A stretch of 64,000 bases of DNA from Bacillota bacterium (GTDB taxonomy: Bacteria; Bacillota_A; Clostridia; Lachnospirales; Lachnospiraceae): contig JAEZTQ010000056.1 of the NCBI GenBank assembly GCA_023443625.1, positions 40,210 through 104,209 of the forward strand, read 5' to 3'. Both the position numbers and the translations under genes were made by a program. This document shows, in pieces, positions 1 to 8,768 of the stretch. The notes under the pieces are model-generated. The model searched no databases and was not told where the DNA came from. It saw only the letters and a program-made list of their open reading frames with translations. Position 1 is the first letter of the stretch; each line of letters opens with the position of its first letter.

Positions 1-633
1 TTTACCACAAATCCTTGCGCCTGCTTCTATCAAATAATTACATACCTCAATAACTTCAGGTTCTCTTGCCGTATTGAAAATTCTTGTAACTCCTTCTGAT
101 AGAACTGCAGTAAGTATTGCATTCTGTGTAGCACCCACACTAGGAAATTCAAGAAAAATATCATTACCAATTATTTTATCCGTATAACAATGGATGATAC
201 TATTATCCTCTCCCATAAATTCCTGTGTAACATTCATTTTCTTAATGGCATTCAAATGAAAATCTATTGGTCTTTTTCCTATTGAACAACCACCAGGATA
301 TGCTATTGTTACTTCTTGAAACCTGCCAAGTATTGCTCCGAGAAAAAGAATTGAGCTACGCATCTTACGGACAGAATCTTCTGATACATGGGTAATATTT
401 GCTTTGGTGCTGTCCACGATTAGTGTATTCTGGTCCCAAGAAGTTTTACAACCCAGTTCCTCAAGTATTGTAACCATATGATACACATCAAGTATTTTAG
501 GACAATTCTTTAGTTTTGAAACCCCTTTATTCAAAATAGTTGCAGCAATTACTGGCAATGCTGCATTCTTTGAACCTTGTATTTTTAACTCGCCTTTTAA
601 CTGCTTTCCGCCTATGACCTCGATACTTGACAT
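1..633 (-). CDS. murA: UDP-N-acetylglucosamine 1-carboxyvinyltransferase MurA (3' end beyond window)
   Basis: MurA transfers enolpyruvate from PEP to UDP-GlcNAc, the first committed step of peptidoglycan synthesis, in the cytosol. I translated 211 codons from the ATG at 633 back to base 1; the rest lies outside the window (the family is usually about 420 residues). Visible family marks are SKNAALP near residues 21-27 and the PEP-loop GGCSIGKRP with the active-site Cys at about residue 116. A GAGGTG ribosome site precedes the start. It follows ftsW by about 70 bp on the same strand and is probably the last visible gene of the dcw operon. Clostridia often carry two murA paralogs; which one this is cannot be told. 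Confidence 0.93.
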   Translation of the reverse strand, partial: MSSIEVIGGKQLKGELKIQGSKNAALPVIAATILNKGVSKLKNCPKILDVYHMVTILEELGCKTSWDQNTLIVDSTKANITHVSEDSVRKMRSSILFLGAILGRFQEVTIAYPGGCSIGKRPIDFHLNAIKKMNVTQEFMGEDNSIIHCYTDKIIGNDIFLEFPSVGATQNAILTAVLSEGVTRIFNTAREPEVIEVCNYLIEAGARICGK

Positions 634-702
634 AGCACACCTCAGACAATTCAGGAAATATACTAATACTATATGAAATTCCCTTTGTCCGCGTGAATCT
701 CT

Positions 703-1848
703 CTACCTCTCCCCTTTAATCTGGTTTGAGACGCTGAGTACAATTCCCATTTCAAAAAGTATAACCATAACGGAGCTTCCTCCGTAACTTATGAAGGGAA
801 GTGTATTACCTGTAGATGGAATTGTATTGGTTACTACCGCAATATTGATTAGAACCTGAACCGCAATATGGGCAAGTACGCCAGTAGCTATAAGTCCACC
901 ATATAAATCCACTGAGTTTATAGCAATGATAAAAATACGCCAAATTAATAAAATAAATAATAGGATTAAGGCGATTGCACCAAAGAGCCCTAACTCCTCA
1001 CAAATAACAGAGAAAATCATATCATTATGGGATTCGGGAATGAAACCCAGCTTCTGCATGCTTTCTCCAAGACCTTTACCAAAGATCCCACCACTTGCAA
1101 TTGCATATAAACCCTGCAATATCTGATAACCATTCTCTGCAGTTTCAACATTTAACCATGCATCAATACGAGAAGAACGATAGGTATTAAAGAAGAAAAT
1201 AAATACTAATACCATACCAACCAGTAACATCCCACAAATGATATAATAGGATTTTTTCTTGCTGGCAACAAAACAAATGGAAATAAACATTACGGTTATA
1301 ATGATTGCCGTGGACAAATTCTCTACAACAATCAATCCCAACAGTGGTGCAATAAATAAACATATACGAAGAAAACCTCTAAATTTATTTAGTGTCTTCG
1401 GTGCAAGACTAACTATGTAAGCAGTAAACAATATTACCAATATTTTTGTCAATTCTGAGGGCTGGAATCTACCCAATGAACCCATATCTATCCAACGCTT
1501 AGCTCCTTTGGTATCACTTCCAAATACTAAAACGTAGATTTGCAGAGCTAGACATAAAAAATACAAAATTGTCACTGGTTTCAGCTTAATTATAGGAAGG
1601 TTGGTTATAAAAATGTGATAATCGATTTTAGATACGATTAGCATGATAACAATGCCAACTCCTGCAAACATTCCCTGCTTGACCACATAATACATGGGAT
1701 CGCCATTTAATCTCTGGGCATTATAGGCACTTGTACTATAAATCATAACCAGACCAAAGCATACCAAAAAAAGTATGAGAAACAATAGGCTGTAATCATA
1801 ATAACTATGCATTTTTCTTTTATTGGTTTCTGCTACTGTTCTGCTCAC
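703..1848 (-). CDS. ftsW: FtsW/SpoVE-type SEDS peptidoglycan glycosyltransferase
   Basis: A SEDS-family polytopic protein (381 aa, about 10 membrane segments) that polymerises lipid II glycan chains at the septum together with a class B PBP. Family signatures are the loop GLGESMQKLGFIPESHND (around residues 255-275) and the C-terminal PSTGNTLPFISYGGSS. The start is a GTG, chosen because AGGAGG sits five bases upstream; that site overlaps the murD stop, so the two genes are translationally linked (gap 9 bp). Position after murD fits ftsW/spoVE. From sequence alone, the vegetative FtsW and the sporulation SpoVE cannot be separated. RodA is less likely given the context. Confidence 0.9.
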   Translation of the reverse strand: MSRTVAETNKRKMHSYYDYSLLFLILFLVCFGLVMIYSTSAYNAQRLNGDPMYYVVKQGMFAGVGIVIMLIVSKIDYHIFITNLPIIKLKPVTILYFLCLALQIYVLVFGSDTKGAKRWIDMGSLGRFQPSELTKILVILFTAYIVSLAPKTLNKFRGFLRICLFIAPLLGLIVVENLSTAIIITVMFISICFVASKKKSYYIICGMLLVGMVLVFIFFFNTYRSSRIDAWLNVETAENGYQILQGLYAIASGGIFGKGLGESMQKLGFIPESHNDMIFSVICEELGLFGAIALILLFILLIWRIFIIAINSVDLYGGLIATGVLAHIAVQVLINIAVVTNTIPSTGNTLPFISYGGSSVMVILFEMGIVLSVSNQIKGER

Positions 1849-1857
1849 CGTTACCTC

Positions 1858-3216
1858 CTAACACATTGCTTTGACATATTCCTTAAATAATCGTCCACGC
1901 TGTTCAAAGTTATCAAACATATCCCAACTAGCACAGGCTGGAGATAATAGTACCGCATCCCCTGCAACAGCCATTTTTCCACTTACAGCAACTGCCTCTT
2001 CTAAGCTATCTACCATAATAATATTGGTAAACCCTTGCTGCCTTGCGGCCTTTGCTATTTGTTCTCTTGTCTGTCCAAGAAGTATTAAGTATTTTACCTT
2101 CCCTCCAAAAGAAGCAATAAAATCATCAAAGGGTAGATTTTTATCATAGCCACCACATATCATTATAGTTGGATTTCTCATAGCCTCTACTGCCTTTATG
2201 GAGGCATCCGGATTGGTTCCCTTTGAATCATTGTAATATGTAACCCCATGAATGGTATCTACATATTCAATTCTATGTTCAACAGCCTTAAAATTAATAA
2301 TTGCCCTTTTGATATGCTCCAGAGGAATACCCATTTCTATTCCTACACCAATAGCAGCCATAACATTCTCATAATTATGCTTTCCTAAAATCTTCAAGTC
2401 ATTAACATTGCAAAGGAGCTCTGTCTTCATTCTATTGGCATAGTATATATTATCTTCTTCTAAATATAAGCCTTCTTCTAATTTTCTTGCGCTGCTAAAG
2501 AACATAACTTTTGTATTTAAACGCTCTGCCATGGTTTGTAGTTTGGTATCTTCATAATTAAGAATGCAAAGTTCTGACATGGTCTGATTTATGGCAACTC
2601 TTTCTTTCATTCTGATATAATTTTCCATTGTATAGTGACGGTCCAAATGATCCGGGGTAATATTTAAAATCACGCTGATATCCGGTTTGAATTCATGAAT
2701 AGTCTCAAGCTGAAAGCTGCTTACCTCAATAACAGTCACAGATTCTTCTTTCGTTTCCAGAGCATGACTACTATAACATTCACCGATATTACCCACCACA
2801 TGGACATCCTCAAAAAATGATTTAACAATCTCTCCAACCAAGGTTGTAGTAGTTGTCTTACCATTAGTGCCTGTAATTGCTATAACCTTACCCTGGGTAT
2901 AGTGAAAGGCTAATTCAATTTCTCCCCATATGGGTATATTCTTGTCTTTTACTTTTAAGATATCAGGAGCGTCGTAAGGAACGCCTGGGCTGATTACTAA
3001 TAGCTCAATAGTATCTAACAATGAATCTTCTAAGGTACCGGTTACTAGTAAAAAATTATTATCTATGTCAATATTATCTTTAAATTCCTCTTGTGTCAGT
3101 TTTGTATTACGGTCGAATAGTATCACAAAAGCTCCCAGTCTTTGTAGTAATCTCACGGCTGAAATTCCGCTTTTTGCAGCTCCGTATACCAAAACCTTTT
3201 TCTCCACTAGATGCAT
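1858..3216 (-). CDS. murD: UDP-N-acetylmuramoyl-L-alanine:D-glutamate ligase MurD
   Basis: Cytosolic ATP-dependent Mur ligase adding D-Glu to UDP-MurNAc-L-Ala. About 452 aa, normal length. Domain order: N-terminal Rossmann-like domain (VLVYGAAKSGISAVRLL), central ATPase with the P-loop ITGTNGKTTTTTL near residue 115, and a C-terminal ligase domain with YYNDSKGTNPDAS and SPACASWDMFDNFEQRG typical of MurD. The longest frame begins with a TTG at 3222, but GGAGG lies eight bases before the ATG at 3216, so that start is preferred. It lies between mraY and ftsW in the dcw operon. Confidence 0.95.
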   Translation of the reverse strand: MHLVEKKVLVYGAAKSGISAVRLLQRLGAFVILFDRNTKLTQEEFKDNIDIDNNFLLVTGTLEDSLLDTIELLVISPGVPYDAPDILKVKDKNIPIWGEIELAFHYTQGKVIAITGTNGKTTTTTLVGEIVKSFFEDVHVVGNIGECYSSHALETKEESVTVIEVSSFQLETIHEFKPDISVILNITPDHLDRHYTMENYIRMKERVAINQTMSELCILNYEDTKLQTMAERLNTKVMFFSSARKLEEGLYLEEDNIYYANRMKTELLCNVNDLKILGKHNYENVMAAIGVGIEMGIPLEHIKRAIINFKAVEHRIEYVDTIHGVTYYNDSKGTNPDASIKAVEAMRNPTIMICGGYDKNLPFDDFIASFGGKVKYLILLGQTREQIAKAARQQGFTNIIMVDSLEEAVAVSGKMAVAGDAVLLSPACASWDMFDNFEQRGRLFKEYVKAMC

Positions 3217-3277
3217 ATACAATTCCTCCGTCTTATGATTTAAGATTATTGCTTGTTAAGAACCAAGGAATTAATTA

Positions 3278-4246
3278 TTAAGTAATTCCCATGAGTGCTA
3301 TGAGGCACAGGATTGTGGTCACTATGGAGAATACTGCTACAACTCTGGTCTCTGACCAGCCCATTAATTCGAAATGATGATGGATTGGAGCCATTTTAAA
3401 AATTCTTTTTCCTCCTGTAAGTTTAAAATAACTTACTTGCAGCATTACGGAGAGAACTTCAACAAGGTAAACAAGGGCAACAATAAGGATAAACAGCGGC
3501 ATCTGCAACATATAAGCAGTAGCTGCCACAAAACCTCCCAAAGCTAAAGAACCTGTATCACCCATAAAGACCTTTGCAGGATATACATTAAAGATCAAAA
3601 AGGCAAGTAAACTACCTGCTACTGCTCCGGTAATGGGGGATATATCGCTATTCATGCCAATTGCCACAACAGTAAAGAAGGTAGCAATGAGTACCGTTAC
3701 ACTTGATTCCAAACCATCCAGTCCGTCAGTAAAATTTGAACCATTTACAGTTCCTAGTACAAATACAAAAAAGAAGGGAACGAACAAATAGGAAACATCC
3801 AGATATTTTCCTCCCGAAAAAGGAATAAGCATTGTAGTACCCACATCGGTAAAATTCACCAGATAGTAACCAAGGATTGCTGTTACAAGTATCTGTCCTA
3901 AAAGCTTTTGCCAGGCTTTCAATCCCATATTACGCTTCATAACAACCTTGATATAATCATCCATGAAACCAATGATACCAAAACCTATTGTGGCAAAGAG
4001 AACAGGGATAATCCCCTTATAATCCTTAATATAAATCAAAGAAGTAATTGCAATACTAAGTATAATAACGATACCGCCCATGGTGGGTGTTCCGGACTTC
4101 TTTTGATGAGATTCAGGTCCTTCCTCACGGATATATTGGCCAAATTTCAATCTTTTTAAATAAGGTATTAAAAGGGGACACAGTATGGCACAAACCCCAA
4201 AGGATATGATAACAGGTAAAATCACTCGAAAATCCGAAAAATTCAT
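3278..4246 (-). CDS. mraY: Phospho-N-acetylmuramoyl-pentapeptide transferase MraY
   Basis: Integral membrane enzyme joining UDP-MurNAc-pentapeptide to undecaprenyl phosphate, making lipid I. About 322 aa with ten membrane segments. Catalytic and signature motifs are SHQKKSGTPTMGG (N-terminal), DDYIKV, the NGSNFTDGLDGL aspartate motif, VFMGDTGSLALGG and the C-terminal PIHHHFE box. The longest frame starts at 4258, but its ATG is part of ATGGAGG; that GGAGG is ideally placed (five bases) for the internal ATG at 4246, and nothing SD-like precedes 4258. A 350-bp non-coding gap with repeats separates it from the upstream PBP gene, so it may have its own promoter or leader. Confidence 0.95.
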   Translation of the reverse strand: MNFSDFRVILPVIISFGVCAILCPLLIPYLKRLKFGQYIREEGPESHQKKSGTPTMGGIVIILSIAITSLIYIKDYKGIIPVLFATIGFGIIGFMDDYIKVVMKRNMGLKAWQKLLGQILVTAILGYYLVNFTDVGTTMLIPFSGGKYLDVSYLFVPFFFVFVLGTVNGSNFTDGLDGLESSVTVLIATFFTVVAIGMNSDISPITGAVAGSLLAFLIFNVYPAKVFMGDTGSLALGGFVAATAYMLQMPLFILIVALVYLVEVLSVMLQVSYFKLTGGKRIFKMAPIHHHFELMGWSETRVVAVFSIVTTILCLIALMGIT

Positions 4247-4294
4247 AACTTCCTCCATCTACGTGCTTTAACACGTTCTCGGCTTAATTCTTAT

Positions 4295-4333
4295 GTATTA
4301 ATCTTTAGTATTAATCTTTAGTATTAATCTTTA
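4295..4333. repeat. 13-bp direct repeat, three copies
   Basis: GTATTAATCTTTA occurs three times head to tail at 4295, 4308 and 4321 with an exact 13-bp period. It lies between the mraY start and the palindromic elements. It contains no frame or known protein site that I recognise. Confidence 0.8.
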
Positions 4334-4378
4334 GTTCTATATCATTCATACTAACAGTACATGCCTTCCCTTTGAGTT

Positions 4379-4410
4379 AGTTTGTGCCGAGGATTACGCA
4401 GGCACAAACT
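4379..4410. repeat. Dispersed palindromic repeat, copy 1
   Basis: AGTTTGTGCC and its exact complement GGCACAAACT flank a 12-nt loop (GAGGATTACGCA). A 27-nt core including loop and right arm recurs identically at 49628-49654. It is followed at once by a second, unrelated hairpin (4416-4445), an arrangement also seen at the other copy. Confidence 0.8.
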
Positions 4411-4415
4411 TCTAG

Positions 4416-4445
4416 GTGTGAATTATGCTTTTTAATAATTCACAC
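4416..4445. repeat. Hairpin next to dispersed repeat copy 1
   Basis: Perfect 10-bp stem GTGTGAATTA / TAATTCACAC around a 10-nt loop. Read on the minus strand it is not followed by a U-run, so it is a poor intrinsic terminator; it could form with the adjacent palindrome a two-hairpin RNA in the dcw transcript. Confidence 0.6.
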
Positions 4446-4595
4446 TAGCCTAACCTTAATATAATAGAATTGTCAGTTCGCTGTACTTGGTAATTATACT
4501 TTATAGTATTTGAAAAAACAATATGAGATTCGCCTAAGTAATTCATTCAATATATTCCATTTTTGTTATCTATATGAATCGATCTATCCTATCTC

Positions 4596-6563
4596 TCACT
4601 CATAATATAGTACCAAGGCGCTATCATTATCAACAGTTTCACCAGGAAGGGGAAACTGCTCCTTAACAATATCACCCTCACCAACTGGGTATAATTCCCC
4701 AAAATCATATATTTTAAGCAGTTCCTTAACTTCTTTCTTAGTTTTACCTATAAAATCAGGTACTGTAAAGGAACCGATATTATTATCCTGCAATTCTTTC
4801 TCTGTATATTTTGCTTCAATTCCAAGATAAGGGAGAATATTATCAAATAATTCTGCAATTACTGGGGCTGCTACAGTTCCTCCATAATAGATTCCCACAG
4901 GCTCATCAATAAGAACAATTGCTATTACCTGAGGGTTGTCAGCAGGCGCAAAACCTATAAAGGAAGATATATATTTATTGCTACTTCTGGGTAGTTTTTC
5001 TGAGGTAGCTGTTTTTCCTCCTATTCTAAAACCAGGAAGATAGGCCCTCTTACCTGTTCCATCCGATACTACTGCTTCAAGTAATTCCTTCATAGTCTCT
5101 GAAGTCTCCTTAGAGATTACATTCTCTGTAGTTGGATAGTCTAGAGCAGTAACCCGGGTACCATCGGCTGATTGAATATTAAGGCCAAAATGGGGAGTCA
5201 CTAAGGTTCCACCGTTAATAACTGCACTAGTTGCAACCAGTAGCTGTAATGGTGTAATCTGGAAGGATTGGCCAAAGGATATTGTAGCCAATTCAACAGC
5301 TTTAATCTTCTCCTTTTTATGCATTATAGAATTGGCTTCCCCCGGAAGATCAACTCCCGTTTTATTAAACAGACCCAAATTTCTAAAATAGCTATACATC
5401 TTATCTACGCCAACCCTGGCACCCAATTCCATAAATACAGGGTTGCAGGAATTTTTAATACCTTCAACGAAGTTCTGTCCCCCATGTCCACCAGCTTTAT
5501 GACATCGAATAAGTCTATCTTCTACCTTCTTATAACCTGGACAATAGAAACTATCATTTAATTTAACAACCTTTTCTTCTAATGCTGCTGTAGCCGTAAC
5601 AATCTTAAAGGTTGAGCCCGGTTCATATGTATCACTGAGGCAGGCATTTCTCCACATCCCATTCAGTAGTTCATTCATTTTATCTGCACTCAAACTTTGA
5701 TCCGAATACTGAGCAGCTATTTCTTCAATCAAGTTATAGGGATTATTTAAATCAAATTCCGGTACATTAACCATAGCATACAACTCACCATTTTGCGGGT
5801 TCATAACAATAAGCTTTACATTATTGGCACTCTTTGATTCCAGTACTTTTTTTGCCCCTTGCTCAGCATATTTCTGAATATTTACATCTAAACTTAGGGC
5901 CAAATTATTACCGGCCATAGGTTCTATCCTATCCTCAGCTGCATTGGGAATTTCCACACCGTAAGCTGTAGTCAGGGTAAGAATCTTTCCATCAATCCCT
6001 TTTAAGTATTTATCATATTGTACTTCCAAACCAATAATTCCCTGATTATCACTTCCGGTAAAACCAATTACTTTGGAAGCAAGGAAACCATATGGGTAAT
6101 AGCGCTTATAATCTTCATCTACCATGACACCATCCAGATCATATTCCCGGATCTTATCCGCTAGTTCCTTATCTACATTTGATTTAATTCTCTCGATAGA
6201 GGAGACCTTTTCAACTCTTTTTCTAACTTTCTCTTCACTAAGTCCTAACATATCCGAGAGCACTGTAATAACTCTTTGGGGATCTGTTATTTGAGCATGG
6301 ATAACTGATATAGTACAGACAGGTTTATTGGTAGCTATCTCTATACCATTCCTATCATAGATACTGCCTCTTTCCGCTTTAATCGTACGTTCTCTTTCAT
6401 GAAGAGCCTGTGCTCTTGCTGCATATTCTTCGGCTTTAAATAGCATTAAATAGCCCAACCTTAAAGTCAAAGCAAAGACCGTGACTAATACGATTACTAC
6501 CACGATGAATACATTTCTTTTATTATATGTTCTATTTCTAGTCATCCAACCATAACCTTGCAT
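4596..6563 (-). CDS. spoVD: Class B PBP with C-terminal PASTA domain, SpoVD-like
   Basis: Membrane-anchored D,D-transpeptidase (655 aa) that crosslinks peptidoglycan. Order: short cytosolic segment, one membrane helix (about residues 18-38), PBP dimerisation domain (70-230), transpeptidase domain (260-585) and one PASTA domain (about 597-655). The catalytic SxxK is GSTFK (about 322), and SxN is SCN. The third motif reads GGKTATSEK, that is KTA where KTG is usual. PASTA-bearing class B PBPs next to an FtsI-like PBP are typical of SpoVD, which makes the spore cortex with SpoVE. The start at 6563 lacks a good ribosome site; the ATG at 6545 is an alternative. Symbol given by family, moderate certainty. 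Confidence 0.85.
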   Translation of the reverse strand: MQGYGWMTRNRTYNKRNVFIVVVIVLVTVFALTLRLGYLMLFKAEEYAARAQALHERERTIKAERGSIYDRNGIEIATNKPVCTISVIHAQITDPQRVITVLSDMLGLSEEKVRKRVEKVSSIERIKSNVDKELADKIREYDLDGVMVDEDYKRYYPYGFLASKVIGFTGSDNQGIIGLEVQYDKYLKGIDGKILTLTTAYGVEIPNAAEDRIEPMAGNNLALSLDVNIQKYAEQGAKKVLESKSANNVKLIVMNPQNGELYAMVNVPEFDLNNPYNLIEEIAAQYSDQSLSADKMNELLNGMWRNACLSDTYEPGSTFKIVTATAALEEKVVKLNDSFYCPGYKKVEDRLIRCHKAGGHGGQNFVEGIKNSCNPVFMELGARVGVDKMYSYFRNLGLFNKTGVDLPGEANSIMHKKEKIKAVELATISFGQSFQITPLQLLVATSAVINGGTLVTPHFGLNIQSADGTRVTALDYPTTENVISKETSETMKELLEAVVSDGTGKRAYLPGFRIGGKTATSEKLPRSSNKYISSFIGFAPADNPQVIAIVLIDEPVGIYYGGTVAAPVIAELFDNILPYLGIEAKYTEKELQDNNIGSFTVPDFIGKTKKEVKELLKIYDFGELYPVGEGDIVKEQFPLPGETVDNDSALVLYYE

Positions 6564-6632
6564 ATCTTATCGTTTTATTTTATTACAATAGCTACGGCTT
6601 TATTCATGGATAATTCCAGCAGTAATCCTATG

Positions 6633-8738
6633 TTATTCTATTGGTGTTAATTCATCCTCCCACTCTATACCCTCCGGGTTGTCCTCTAAACCTCCCTCAT
6701 CACTACTATTCCCCGTTTCATCTTCCGAGGAGTTATTATTATCTCCACTATTCTCATTAGAGTTTTCACCTGTATTATCATCAGGAGTATCTTCTGTGCT
6801 AGGATCAGCCTCTGTATCATCCCTTTCTTCAGAATTATTACCCTCAGGGCTATTCTCAGTATCAGCAGCGTTTTGTGCATTATTCTCTGCATTACCCTCA
6901 TTGGTATTAGTATCAGAAGAAGGAGTTGGTGTTGTTGTAGGTAGTAGATAATCTATCTCACCTTCAGGATAAACCCCAAGAATCGGTAATATTTCATTTA
7001 ATATCTCTCCTGCTAAGTTTGTCGCATAGGAACTGCTTACTTTCTCAACATTGGGTTCATCTATTTTCACATAGATAACAGCTTGTGGATTAATTGCTGG
7101 AGAACAGCCAATAAAAGACACGATATATTTTTTATCCTCTCTTGGAAGCTTCTGTGCTGTACCTGTTTTTCCACCTACCGTATAGCCTTCTACCTGAGCT
7201 CCTTTCGCAGTACCTGTTTCTACTGTCTGATATAAGGCCTCCTGCAACAGTTTAGAGGTCTTTTCAGAAACAGTCTGGCGTACTAGGACCTTATCAAATT
7301 TCTTAATGGTTGCTCCATTATCATTTACAATCTGTTTCATCACATGGGGTTGATAATAATAACCACCATTTACAACAGAGGAAAAAGCTGCTGCTATTTG
7401 TAGCATGGTAGAACTGGTTGACTGGCCAAAGCTACTAGTCGCTAGCCCCGTTTCTCCCAGGTCACTTAGCCCAAGAATTTGTCCTTTTGCTTCTCCTGGT
7501 AAATCAATTCCTGTTTTTTCCCCAAAGCTAAAGAGCTTTTCATACTTGTAAAAAGTGTTTTTTCCCAACAAATCCGCAATATGCATCATAGCATCATTGC
7601 AGGATTTAGCAATAGAATCTTTTACATTTATTTCATTATGTATGCCGGCACATTTAATTGGCCTATTACCTTTTATCTCATAGCCATCACATATAAAAGT
7701 AGAATTTTCATTAATTACATTTTCCTCTAAGGCTGCTCCCACGGTAACTGGCTTAAAGGTGGAACCAGGTTCAAAGCCACTGCTGATAATATCATTTTTC
7801 CAGATGGAATTCAAGGTATTGGTCTTCTCTTCATCTGTCATGGCATCAATTTCTGCATCAGTAAAAAAAATCTTTAAATCTCTAGGTGAATTTAAGTCAT
7901 ATTCTAAGGTAGAGGCCATAGCAATAATGCTGCCATCATTGGGATCCATAACAAGAATTCCAATGTCCTTGCTGCCAATTTCTGTATTAAATTTATTGAT
8001 CTTCTCCTGTATAATTCTTTGTACCTCCAAATTAATCGTGGTGACAATTGAATTACCATTAACTGCCTTCTTAACATTACGCTTAATATCAAGTTCCGAA
8101 TTAAAATAACGGTATTCTCGACCGTTGGTTCCATTTAACTCATCATTATAATATTCCTCGATACCAAAAAAACCTATGTTATCTGCTGAAGTAAATCCCA
8201 GTATGTCACTGGCTAAGGTTTTGTATGGGTATGTTCTTACATACTCCTCTTCAAACCAGATACCAAGTATCTCCTTGTTTTTTTCTGCAATTGCTAAAAA
8301 TTCTTGTACTATATCATATTTTAAATTCTTCTTTACTATTGTATATTGACTATCCGGCTTCTCATCTAATATCTTCTGTATTTCCTCAGCATCGATATCA
8401 AAGCTCTTTTTTAGTAACTCCATGGTAGGCTTGATTTTTTTTTCATTTTCTAGCAAAAGCTTTGAATCTAGAATTAGTCGATAGTGTAACTCGCTATGGG
8501 CAAGTAAAGTACCATTGACATCCATTATATCTCCTCTTTGAAAGGGTAAGACTGAGCTTACATAAGTTTGCCTTGACAATACTCGCTTGGTATATCGGTC
8601 TCCATCTACCTCTACGATATAAACAAGTTTCCCTATCAATCCAATGAGCGCAAGAGTAACAATACAAAATACAAGCAATAAACTTGCTTGCATTCGTGAA
8701 TTAAACTTTTTAGTTGATTTGTCCATTGTCTTTTTCAT
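6633..8738 (-). CDS. Class B penicillin-binding protein, FtsI/PBP2B-like, with acidic tail
   Basis: Septal-type D,D-transpeptidase (701 aa). One membrane helix (about 18-42) is followed by a dimerisation domain and a transpeptidase domain with GSTFK, SCN (KSCNDAMM) and a standard GGKTGTAQK motif. After about residue 600 there is a roughly 100-residue tail of Asp, Glu, Asn, Ser, Thr and Pro, low in complexity and strongly acidic, on the outer face of the membrane; a PASTA domain is absent. The start has GAGGT six bases upstream. It follows ftsL, so it is the likely divisome transpeptidase (FtsI/PBP2B role), the downstream PBP being the PASTA, SpoVD-type paralog. The tail is unusual for the family. 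Confidence 0.88.
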   Translation of the reverse strand: MKKTMDKSTKKFNSRMQASLLLVFCIVTLALIGLIGKLVYIVEVDGDRYTKRVLSRQTYVSSVLPFQRGDIMDVNGTLLAHSELHYRLILDSKLLLENEKKIKPTMELLKKSFDIDAEEIQKILDEKPDSQYTIVKKNLKYDIVQEFLAIAEKNKEILGIWFEEEYVRTYPYKTLASDILGFTSADNIGFFGIEEYYNDELNGTNGREYRYFNSELDIKRNVKKAVNGNSIVTTINLEVQRIIQEKINKFNTEIGSKDIGILVMDPNDGSIIAMASTLEYDLNSPRDLKIFFTDAEIDAMTDEEKTNTLNSIWKNDIISSGFEPGSTFKPVTVGAALEENVINENSTFICDGYEIKGNRPIKCAGIHNEINVKDSIAKSCNDAMMHIADLLGKNTFYKYEKLFSFGEKTGIDLPGEAKGQILGLSDLGETGLATSSFGQSTSSTMLQIAAAFSSVVNGGYYYQPHVMKQIVNDNGATIKKFDKVLVRQTVSEKTSKLLQEALYQTVETGTAKGAQVEGYTVGGKTGTAQKLPREDKKYIVSFIGCSPAINPQAVIYVKIDEPNVEKVSSSYATNLAGEILNEILPILGVYPEGEIDYLLPTTTPTPSSDTNTNEGNAENNAQNAADTENSPEGNNSEERDDTEADPSTEDTPDDNTGENSNENSGDNNNSSEDETGNSSDEGGLEDNPEGIEWEDELTPIE

Positions 8739-8768
8739 ATATTTACCTCATGTACTTCAAAAGGATAT

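Larger units (their letters stand above)
4247..4595. other. Intergenic region between the PASTA PBP and mraY
   Basis: About 350 bp without a coding frame inside an otherwise tight operon. It holds three direct copies of a 13-bp unit (GTATTAATCTTTA at 4295, 4308 and 4321), a 10-bp perfect stem palindrome at 4379-4410 that is repeated elsewhere in the window, and a second 10-bp hairpin at 4416-4445. No clear promoter was identified. The spacing makes this a candidate site of internal transcription control in the dcw operon; that is inference. Confidence 0.6.

Noticed and set aside
6679..6951. Plus-strand Ser/Leu/Val-rich frame opposite the PBP tail
   Set aside because: Antisense of the low-complexity acidic tail; composition follows from the D/E/S codons on the other strand.
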